Of a stretch of 5,613 nucleotides of DNA, positions 1-4,824 are shown one piece after another. This stretch comes from an uncultured Verrucomicrobiota bacterium. GTDB taxonomy: Bacteria; Verrucomicrobiota; Kiritimatiellia; RFP12; UBA1067. The notes under the pieces are model-generated. The model was not told where the DNA came from and made no database searches. It was given only the letters and a program-made list of their open reading frames with translations. Location of the stretch: the NCBI GenBank assembly GCA_945613785.1, contig CALZAJ010000114.1, positions 1 to 5,613 of the forward strand, given 5' to 3'. The translations under genes were made by a program, and so were the position numbers. Within the stretch, counting starts at the first letter, position 1. Each line of letters opens with the position of its first letter.

Positions 1-389
1 CGACAGCGCTCGACGTGACGACCCAGCAAGAGGTGCTGGACCTGATTGCGCGTGTCGCCGACGAACGTCAGATGGCGGTCCTGCTCATCACGCACAACCT
101 CGGACTCGTCGCACGCTATTCGAACTTTGTCAATGTCATGTACGCGGGTCAGATCGTGGAGTCTGGCGACGTGACCAAGGTGCTCGCGGCACCACGGCAT
201 CCGTATACGCGCGGACTCCTCGCGGCGGTGCCGCGATTGGACGCCCCGAAGGACGCCCCGCTGCAGGATATCGACGGTACCGTCCCGCCGCCGACCGATT
301 GGCCGATGGGTTGCGCGTTCCATCCGCGTTGCCCTCAGGCGCGTCCTTCGTGCGCCGAACCGACTTTCACCGTCTGCCCCGAGATGTAG
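1..389 (+). CDS. Oligopeptide/dipeptide ABC transporter ATP-binding protein, C-terminal part (5' end outside window)
   Basis: This is the last ~128 residues of an ATPase of the OppD/DppD type, which powers peptide (sometimes nickel or sugar) import from the cytoplasmic face of an inner-membrane permease. Codons begin at base 3. The visible part opens with the D-loop (TALD), followed by a helix and the H-loop (LLITHNLGLVA, switch His). Next comes the family hallmark YAGQIVESG...HPYTRGLLAAVP, then the oligopeptide-transporter C-terminal domain with GTVPPP and GCAFHPRCPQARPSC. Walker A, Q-loop and signature motif lie upstream of the window. Four cysteines are spaced C-x5-C-x6-C-x7-C at the end, as in many OppD/DppD proteins; an iron-sulfur cluster has been reported at this site in a mycobacterial OppD. 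The gene ends with TAG. No OppF-like partner follows, so this is probably the last gene of its operon. The family is certain; the substrate is not. Confidence 0.95.
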   Translation, partial: TALDVTTQQEVLDLIARVADERQMAVLLITHNLGLVARYSNFVNVMYAGQIVESGDVTKVLAAPRHPYTRGLLAAVPRLDAPKDAPLQDIDGTVPPPTDWPMGCAFHPRCPQARPSCAEPTFTVCPEM

Positions 390-639
390 TATCTCGCCGT
401 CGGCACGTGCATCCCATATTTGGTGCTTTTGAGAGGTCGTGAAATCAACAGGATGTGGCTCGCAAGGCCGATTTTGGGCTCTCCAGACACAATGACTAGT
501 GTCTCAGTGTCTTTTCGGACCTCAATTTTCGAAAAAGTTTTAGGATGCCACGCACCCATTTTGCCCAATAAAATCAGGGGTTTTTCGTTACGACAAGAGC
601 GCAACCCCTGATTTCATTGAACTTTTTTTAATTACCCCC
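390..639. other. Intergenic stretch, AT-richer than its neighbours, no supported gene
   Basis: About 250 bases separate the transporter gene from the promoter of the HU gene. The base composition is near balanced, while the flanking genes are strongly GC-rich. Both strands contain an open frame here: plus from ATG 453 to TGA 611 (52 codons), and minus about 604-335 from a TTG. Neither has a Shine-Dalgarno sequence, and third codon positions in the plus frame are roughly half G/C, unlike the strong G/C bias of the real genes. The minus frame also runs into the end of the transporter gene. Small structures present are a 6-bp stem just at the transporter stop (380-385 with 391-396), a 6-bp stem at 485-490/499-504, the palindrome TTTTCGAAAA (526-535) and the 12-bp inverted repeat listed separately. 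It could be a dispersed intergenic repeat, a small RNA locus or simply a spacer. Confidence 0.6.
571..614. repeat. Perfect 12-bp inverted repeat (possible terminator of the upstream transporter gene)
   Basis: The arms AAATCAGGGGTT (571-582) and AACCCCTGATTT (603-614) are exact reverse complements, separated by a 20-base loop (583-602). As RNA this would form a stable hairpin. A run of seven T lies at 623-629, eight bases beyond the stem. That is further than in a textbook intrinsic terminator, so termination of transcripts from the left is plausible but not certain. On the minus strand the stem is followed by ATTTTATT-like sequence, so it might also act in that direction. The alternative is a protein-binding site or small-RNA hairpin upstream of the HU promoter. 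Confidence 0.6.
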
Positions 640-668
640 TTGCAAAGCCCAATAAATACTGATATATT
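640..668 (+). promoter_or_regulatory. Sigma-70-type promoter of the HU gene
   Basis: A -35 box TTGCAA (640-645) and a -10 box TATATT (663-668) are separated by exactly 17 bp, close to the housekeeping consensus. Transcription is predicted to begin near 675, giving a leader of about 47 bases with a good Shine-Dalgarno sequence. An AT-rich tract (T run 623-629 and TTAATTA) just upstream could act as an UP-like element, fitting the high expression expected of a nucleoid protein. The spacer contains GCCCAATAAA (647-656), which also occurs at 563-572. Confidence 0.75.
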
Positions 669-706
669 ATGGGCAAACTCACAGGGGGATGATCCCTTGG
701 GAAAAC

Positions 707-713
707 AAAAGGA
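707..713 (+). promoter_or_regulatory. Ribosome binding site that fixes the HU start
   Basis: AAAAGGA lies 8 bases before ATG 722. The upstream in-frame ATG at 689 has its G-rich stretch (684-688) directly abutting it, with no spacing, and would add an 11-residue extension not typical of HU proteins. The start at 722 is therefore preferred. Confidence 0.75.
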
Positions 714-721
714 TCAAACAA

Positions 722-1024
722 ATGGCTAAGAAGGAAGTTGTCCCGACCACCAAGAGTGGTATCATGGCTGCCCTCGCGGAAGCCGCTGGCATCACCAAGA
801 AGCAGGCCGTTGCTGCGTACGAGAAGATTCTCGACATCGCGGTCAAGGGCGCCAAGCAGGAAGAGAAGGGCATCATGCTCCCTGGCTTCGGCAAGGTGAA
901 GCTCGTCAAGCGTCCGGCGCGCACGGGCCGCAATCCCGCCACCGGCGAGACGATCAAGATCAAGGCCAAGAAGGTCGCCAAGATCGTCGCGTGCAAGGCG
1001 CTCAAGGATGCGATCCTTGGCTAA
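722..1024 (+). CDS. HU-family (HU/IHF) histone-like DNA-binding protein
   Basis: This 100-residue protein bends and compacts DNA as a dimer in the nucleoid. The N-terminal helices (about residues 10-45, including ITKKQAVAAYEKIL) form the dimer body. The family signature GFGKVKLVKRPARTGRNPATG (residues 55-75) forms the beta arm, with the GRNPATG tip carrying the proline (72) that intercalates between base pairs. The C-terminal helix ends in KALKDAIL. The N terminus is a few residues longer than in E. coli HU (MAKKEVVPTTKSG rather than MNKSQ), a variation seen in many phyla. The residues before the last helix (KVAKIVACKALKDAI) depart from the usual KVPxFxAGKALKDAV, with a cysteine in place of the glycine. 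It is a single gene with its own promoter and its own terminator. I cannot tell HU from an IHF-like role by sequence alone, so no gene symbol is given. Confidence 0.96.
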   Translation: MAKKEVVPTTKSGIMAALAEAAGITKKQAVAAYEKILDIAVKGAKQEEKGIMLPGFGKVKLVKRPARTGRNPATGETIKIKAKKVAKIVACKALKDAILG

Positions 1025-1046
1025 TCGCTGACGCGAGTCAAATCGG

Positions 1047-1079
1047 AAAGGCGCGGATTCGTCCGCGCCTTTTCTTTTT
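1047..1079 (+). terminator. Strong intrinsic terminator of the HU gene, probably shared with the convergent SNF2 gene
   Basis: An 11-bp perfect stem (1047-1057 with 1062-1072) closes a TTCG loop (1058-1061) and runs into TTTTCTTTTT (1070-1079). It starts 22 bases after the HU stop codon. On the minus strand the same hairpin lies 48 bases beyond the SNF2 stop and its A-tract becomes a short T-tract (CCTTTCCGATTT), so it can plausibly end both transcripts. Confidence 0.92.
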
Positions 1080-1119
1080 CCATCTTCTCTCCTGGACGGT
1101 CGTCGTGTGGGCGGGCGTG

Positions 1120-3690
1120 TTACGAGAGGAGCGTGTTGAGGTCTTCTGCGGTCAGCGTCTCCATCACGGCGGCGTCCGTGGTGTTGACGGTCGCGGCGAT
1201 GACGGCCTGTTTCCGACGCTGGAGTGCGAGGACCTTTTCCTCGACCGTGCCGGAGGCGATCATTTTCATCACGTAGACGTTCTTCTTCTGTCCGATACGG
1301 TGGGCGCGGTCGGTGGCCTGGTCTTCGACGGCGGGGTTCCACCACGGATCGTAGTGGATGACCATGTCGGCGCTTGTGAGGTTGAGACCCGTGCCGCCCG
1401 CCATCAGCGAGATGAGGAAGACGGGGATCGAGGGATCCTTGTTGAAGCGGTTGCATTCGCCGAGGCGGTCCTTCGTCGCGCCGTCGAGATAGCAGAACTT
1501 GATGCCGGCGATCTGAAGTTCCGCGGCGATCATCTGCAGCGTCTTTACGAACTGCGAGAAGACGAGGATCTTGTGGCCGCCCTCGATGGCGGACTGGAGC
1601 TGCTCCAGGAAACCCTCGAGCTTGCCGGCGGACGAGATCTGGCGGAGCTTCATGAGCATGGCGAGGAGCTCGAAGCGGCATTTGTTGAAGCCCTTGGCCT
1701 TGACGAGGTCTCCGGCTTCGCGGCGGGTCTTCTGGTGAGCCTCGTTGTATTCGCGCTGGGCGCCCTCGCTGAGCGGACAGTAAGAGACCTTGATGATCTT
1801 GTCCGGCAGGTCCTTCGCGACAGTCTTCTTGACGCGGCGGAGGATGAAGGGCCTGAGCTTGCGCTTGAGGCGTTCGAGGGCCCCCTGGGCGTTGGAACCG
1901 CCATCAAGAATCGGCTGTTCGTAGTCGAGCTTGAACTGCTCGTATTCGCCGAGGTATTCGGGCATCAGGAAGTTGAAGATCGACCAGACGTCGGCGACGG
2001 AGTTTTCGACGGGCGTGCCGGTCAGGACCAGTCGCTGGTAGGTGCTCAGCATCTTCACGGCCTTGGCGTTCTTGGTCTGCCGGTTCTTGATGCGCTGGGC
2101 CTCGTCCAGGACGACCGCGGAGAATTCGCGACTCATGTAGGCCTCTTCGAAATCGCGCTGGATGAGCGCGTAGGAGGTGACGACGATGTCCGCCTGGTCG
2201 ATGTACTTGAAAGAGTCGGCGCGGTCGGGCCCGGAGATGACGAGGACCTTCAGGTCCGGCACGAACTTCCGGGCCTCGGCCTTCCAGTTCATGACGAGGG
2301 AGGTGGGACACACGATCAGGGCCGGCAGGTGGCGGGAGACCGACTGCTGGTTCAGACGCGGGAGCGAGAGCCAGGTGAGCGTCTGAAGGGTCTTGCCGAG
2401 GCCCATCTCGTCCGCGAGGAGTCCGCAATGCCCCGCGCTTTCCAGGAACCGCATCCAGTAGACGCCCTGTTTCTGGTAGGGACGCAGGACGGTGTCGAGG
2501 TGTCCGAGACTGACGGGCTCGTACTTGGCGTTGGGATCGCCGCTGTGCTCGGTCGCATTCTCGCGCCAGTTCGGCGCGTCGTGGTCGTCCAGTTCGACCC
2601 CAAGCTCGTCCAAGGAGGACTTCACGTAAGGGGCGTGGATGCTCTTGACGCGGAACCAGCCCGCGGGGGCGCCGTCTTGAGACGTGGAGCAGTCGCGGAA
2701 GATGTCATGCATCTCCTCGATGGCCTTGTTGTCGAGGAGGACGACGGCGCCATCCTTCATGATATAGCCGTCGCCGCGGTTGAGCGCGCCCTGGACTTCG
2801 ATCGGCGAAATGGAATGGCCCATCGCGTCGAACTGATAGGCGACGTCGAAGGCCCCGTTGGGGGCGTCCTTGATGGTGACGATGGGGACGATCGACGGCA
2901 TGTCGTCCGCCGTATCCATGAGCCGCGTGGAGAGATCGATCCGCCAGCCGCGGCGGCGAAGAGCGGGAAGCCCGGCGCCGAGGAAGTTCAGGACCTTCTG
3001 CTGGTCGGTCGTGTAGAGCTTGAGGTCGCCTTCCTTGTAGCCGGGAGCAAAGCCCCAGCTCTCGATTTCCTTCAGGGCCTCTCGCTCCGCGGCGATCGAC
3101 CGTGTGCGGCGCACGAGTGGATCGTCAGGGTCGGGGAGATAGACCGTGTGGTCGGACTGGATGGACGCCGCCGGAAACTCGATCTCGCGGTAGTGGGCGT
3201 CAATCTCGATCGAAAGGGCGGCGCGTGAGCCGCTGACGAGAGCGTACATCACCGGCTTCATGGGGACTTCGATGAAGTCGTCGGAGGTGCTGGCAGACGG
3301 CGGTTGGCCAGTGGCGGCGTCGGGACGGCGTGCGCTCTCACGCGCGGCCGTCGAAGGCGCCTTGGGCTTTCGGGGCGGTTCTTCCACCTCGTCCATATCC
3401 TTGACCATCAGGGCGATGCCGAGGGCGAGAACGTGGGCGCAGACCTGTCCGTATTCGCGGTTGATGCGGCAGGGGCACTTGGATTGGATGCGCCCGCCGG
3501 GCTGGAGGAAGAACGAGACGGGCATTTCCCATCCGCTGGGCTGGTCGATCTTGCCGCTGACTTCGAGGGTCTCGTCATTGTAGGAGACGCTGAGGACTTC
3601 ACCTCGGTTGCAGATCGCCAGACCCTGATTGAAGACCTCAGCTCCGCCCCACGAGACGAGCTCCTTCTGTGTTATCCCGCTCTTCGCCAT
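1120..3690 (-). CDS. SNF2-family DNA-dependent ATPase/helicase with N-terminal SWIM zinc finger
   Basis: This is an 856-residue superfamily 2 motor expected to translocate on double-stranded DNA and remodel protein-DNA complexes, without strand separation. A SWIM zinc finger lies at about residues 72-86 (CPC...CAH). Then comes a low-complexity Pro/Ala/Ser/Arg linker (about 101-140) and a region (about 145-395) in the position of the bacterial SNF2-associated domain, which I cannot confirm by eye. The ATPase lobes follow: motif I DEMGLGKT (427-434), Ia IVCPTSL, II LDEAQ (528-532), III LTGTPVEN (556-563), IV ILVFSQF (708-714), V SLMAGGTGLNLTSAD (761-775) and VI QATDRAHRIGQ (791-801). All key motor residues are present and no frameshift is visible. 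The start at 3690 is chosen because GGAAGG stands 8 bases upstream. A longer frame to 3744 would overlap rlmN by about 50 bases and adds nothing recognisable. It is 4 bases downstream of rlmN and probably co-transcribed. Its specific target is unknown. Confidence 0.95.
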   Translation of the reverse strand: MAKSGITQKELVSWGGAEVFNQGLAICNRGEVLSVSYNDETLEVSGKIDQPSGWEMPVSFFLQPGGRIQSKCPCRINREYGQVCAHVLALGIALMVKDMDEVEEPPRKPKAPSTAARESARRPDAATGQPPSASTSDDFIEVPMKPVMYALVSGSRAALSIEIDAHYREIEFPAASIQSDHTVYLPDPDDPLVRRTRSIAAEREALKEIESWGFAPGYKEGDLKLYTTDQQKVLNFLGAGLPALRRRGWRIDLSTRLMDTADDMPSIVPIVTIKDAPNGAFDVAYQFDAMGHSISPIEVQGALNRGDGYIMKDGAVVLLDNKAIEEMHDIFRDCSTSQDGAPAGWFRVKSIHAPYVKSSLDELGVELDDHDAPNWRENATEHSGDPNAKYEPVSLGHLDTVLRPYQKQGVYWMRFLESAGHCGLLADEMGLGKTLQTLTWLSLPRLNQQSVSRHLPALIVCPTSLVMNWKAEARKFVPDLKVLVISGPDRADSFKYIDQADIVVTSYALIQRDFEEAYMSREFSAVVLDEAQRIKNRQTKNAKAVKMLSTYQRLVLTGTPVENSVADVWSIFNFLMPEYLGEYEQFKLDYEQPILDGGSNAQGALERLKRKLRPFILRRVKKTVAKDLPDKIIKVSYCPLSEGAQREYNEAHQKTRREAGDLVKAKGFNKCRFELLAMLMKLRQISSAGKLEGFLEQLQSAIEGGHKILVFSQFVKTLQMIAAELQIAGIKFCYLDGATKDRLGECNRFNKDPSIPVFLISLMAGGTGLNLTSADMVIHYDPWWNPAVEDQATDRAHRIGQKKNVYVMKMIASGTVEEKVLALQRRKQAVIAATVNTTDAAVMETLTAEDLNTLLS

Positions 3691-3694
3691 TGAA

Positions 3695-4720
3695 TCAACC
3701 TTCCAGATGCCGGAGCCGGAGCTGTCCGCACGCGGCGTTCGCATCCTTGCCGCGGCTGCGGCGAAGCATGGTCTGGACGTGGTTCTTCATGAGTACGTCC
3801 AGGAACATGAGCATCGTCTGGTCGTCGGGCGTCTTGAAGTCGGGACGATGGGAGACGGGGGAAAGGGGAATCAGGTTGACCTTGGCCATTGGGACGCGGC
3901 GGACTTGGCGGGCCAGCTCTTCGGCGCACGCACGGGAGTCGTTGACGCCCTTGATGACAGTGTACTCGAAGGTGATGATGCGCTTCGTCTTGTTCGTGTA
4001 CGCGGCACAGGTCTCTAGCAGCTCGTCGATGTGCCAACGGTTGTTGACGGGCATCAGCTGGGAGCGCAGTTCGTCATTTGGCGCGTGGAGAGAAACGGAG
4101 AGCTCGAACTGGATGCCTTCGGCGGCGAGCTTGGCGAAGCCGGGGACGACGCCGCAGGTGGAGAGGGTGATGTGGCGGGCGCCGAGGTTCGGCCCCTTGC
4201 CGGCGTTGATGAGCTTGAGCGCGCGGATTGTCTCGTCATAGTTGGCGAACGGCTCGCCCATGCCCATGACGACGATGTTGGTGATTTCGCCGAGACGACG
4301 GCCGGCCATGTATTCCGCGACGATCTCGTCTGCCGTCAGCGACCGCACGACACCACGCGAGCCGCTGGCGCAGAAGGCGCAGCCCATGGCGCATCCGACC
4401 TGGGTGGAAATGCACTGGGTGAAGCGCCCGGTCGCCGGAATCAGGACCGTTTCGACGGAGTTGCCGTCTTCAAAGCCGATCAGAAGCTTCTGCGTGCCGT
4501 CGGCCGACTTGGAGACGTCGAGGGTTTCAGCCTTGGTGATCGGAAACTCGACCTTCAGGGCTTCGCGGAAGTCCTTGGGGAGGGTGGTCGCCTGGTCCCA
4601 ATCCGTGATGTAATCACGATAAAGGGACTGTAGGATCTGGTCTGCACGGAACGCCCTGAGGCCCCGTTCCGTCAAAATCGGCTTCCACTCTTCTGGCAAA
4701 ATGCTCCATGCTTTTCTCAT
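3695..4720 (-). CDS. rlmN: Dual-specificity 23S rRNA (adenine2503-C2)/tRNA (adenine37-C2) methyltransferase, radical SAM
   Basis: This is a 341-residue radical-SAM enzyme that methylates C2 of A2503 in 23S rRNA and of A37 in some tRNAs, working in the cytoplasm and affecting decoding accuracy. The [4Fe-4S] cluster motif CxxxCxxC is at C110, C114 and C117 (GCAMGCAFCASG). C103 stands 7 residues before the cluster, as C118 does in E. coli RlmN. The methyl-carrying cysteine is C331 in NAACGQL, matching E. coli C355. Other family blocks are VMGMGEPFANYD (151-162), HITLSTCGVVPG (183-194), SVSLHAPNDELRSQLMPVN (208-226) and FEYTVIKGVND (251-261). The CASGSRGVVRSL stretch after the cluster differs somewhat from the common CSTGxxGxxRNL form. 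The start is ATG 4720; a TTG at 4768 would give 357 residues but puts the promoter -10 box inside the gene. There is no Shine-Dalgarno sequence. Cfr (C8 methylation) is related, but the length and blocks fit RlmN better. It heads a two-gene unit with the SNF2 ATPase. Confidence 0.95.
   Translation of the reverse strand: MRKAWSILPEEWKPILTERGLRAFRADQILQSLYRDYITDWDQATTLPKDFREALKVEFPITKAETLDVSKSADGTQKLLIGFEDGNSVETVLIPATGRFTQCISTQVGCAMGCAFCASGSRGVVRSLTADEIVAEYMAGRRLGEITNIVVMGMGEPFANYDETIRALKLINAGKGPNLGARHITLSTCGVVPGFAKLAAEGIQFELSVSLHAPNDELRSQLMPVNNRWHIDELLETCAAYTNKTKRIITFEYTVIKGVNDSRACAEELARQVRRVPMAKVNLIPLSPVSHRPDFKTPDDQTMLMFLDVLMKNHVQTMLRRSRGKDANAACGQLRLRHLEG
3699..3704 (-). promoter_or_regulatory. 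Ribosome binding site of the SNF2 gene, inside the end of rlmN
   Basis: Read on the minus strand, GGAAGG lies 8 bases before ATG 3690 and overlaps the last codons of rlmN. It decides the start of the SNF2 gene and supports translation from a shared mRNA. Confidence 0.75.
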
Positions 4721-4727
4721 GAAGGAT

Positions 4728-4736
4728 ATTATAGCA
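4728..4736 (-). promoter_or_regulatory. Extended -10 promoter of rlmN, predicted leaderless transcript
   Basis: On the minus strand TGCTATAAT (4736 down to 4728) is a perfect TATAAT with the TG extension. At the expected -35 distance the sequence is only GCGAAA-like, so the extended -10 must carry recognition. Only 7 bases separate TATAAT from ATG 4720, placing the expected transcription start at or next to the A of ATG. No Shine-Dalgarno sequence exists before this ATG. Confidence 0.7.
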
Positions 4737-4805
4737 AATCGCGTTCGGCATTTCGCCCTCTCAAACAACCCATTACTTTTTCACTACAAAAGCAGTCGGT
4801 TCTTG

Positions 4806-4814
4806 TGCTATAAT
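4806..4814 (+). promoter_or_regulatory. Extended -10 promoter of the FHA gene, predicted near-leaderless transcript
   Basis: TGCTATAAT contains a perfect TATAAT (4809-4814) with the TG extension. The expected -35 position reads about TACAAA and is weak. ATG 4825 starts 10 bases after the -10 box, so an initiation point 6-7 bases downstream (about 4821) would leave a leader of only about 4 bases. No Shine-Dalgarno sequence fits in between. Confidence 0.7.
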
Positions 4815-4824
4815 CTTCAAAGCT

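Larger units (their letters stand above)
4721..4824. other. Divergent intergenic region between rlmN and the FHA gene
   Basis: These 104 AT-rich bases contain two outward-facing promoters with identical cores: ATTATAGCA (4728-4736) and TGCTATAAT (4806-4814) are exact reverse complements. The 69 bases between them hold no clear -35 box for either direction and no further palindrome that I could recognise as an operator. Confidence 0.75.

Noticed and set aside
485..512. Small stem AGACAC/GTGTCT with a second GTGTCT copy and the ACTAGT palindrome
   Set aside because: The stem is only 6 bp with an 8-base loop and no T-run; structures of this size are expected by chance.
335..604. Minus-strand 89-codon frame from a TTG
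   Set aside because: No Shine-Dalgarno sequence, overlap with the conserved end of the transporter gene, no recognised family. Kept only as part of the finding on the intergenic stretch.
689..721. Upstream ATG giving an 11-residue longer HU protein
   Set aside because: The G-rich stretch abuts this ATG with no spacing, while ATG 722 has AAAAGGA at 8 bases and begins a normal HU sequence.
991..3228. A 745-codon open frame on the plus strand opposite the SNF2 gene
   Set aside because: It is antisense to a complete SNF2 ATPase with all motifs. Its Asp/Glu/Val/Gly/Leu/Arg-rich sequence shows no known motif and arises from the G/C-rich third positions of the real gene.
3304..3693. Several plus-strand frames of 100-130 codons opposite the SNF2 start and the rlmN end
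   Set aside because: All are antisense to conserved coding sequence, lack ribosome binding sites and show no domain.
4721..4768. Longer rlmN from a TTG start at 4768
   Set aside because: The added 16 residues are unrelated to the family, TTG lacks a Shine-Dalgarno sequence, and a perfect extended -10 box lies inside the extension.
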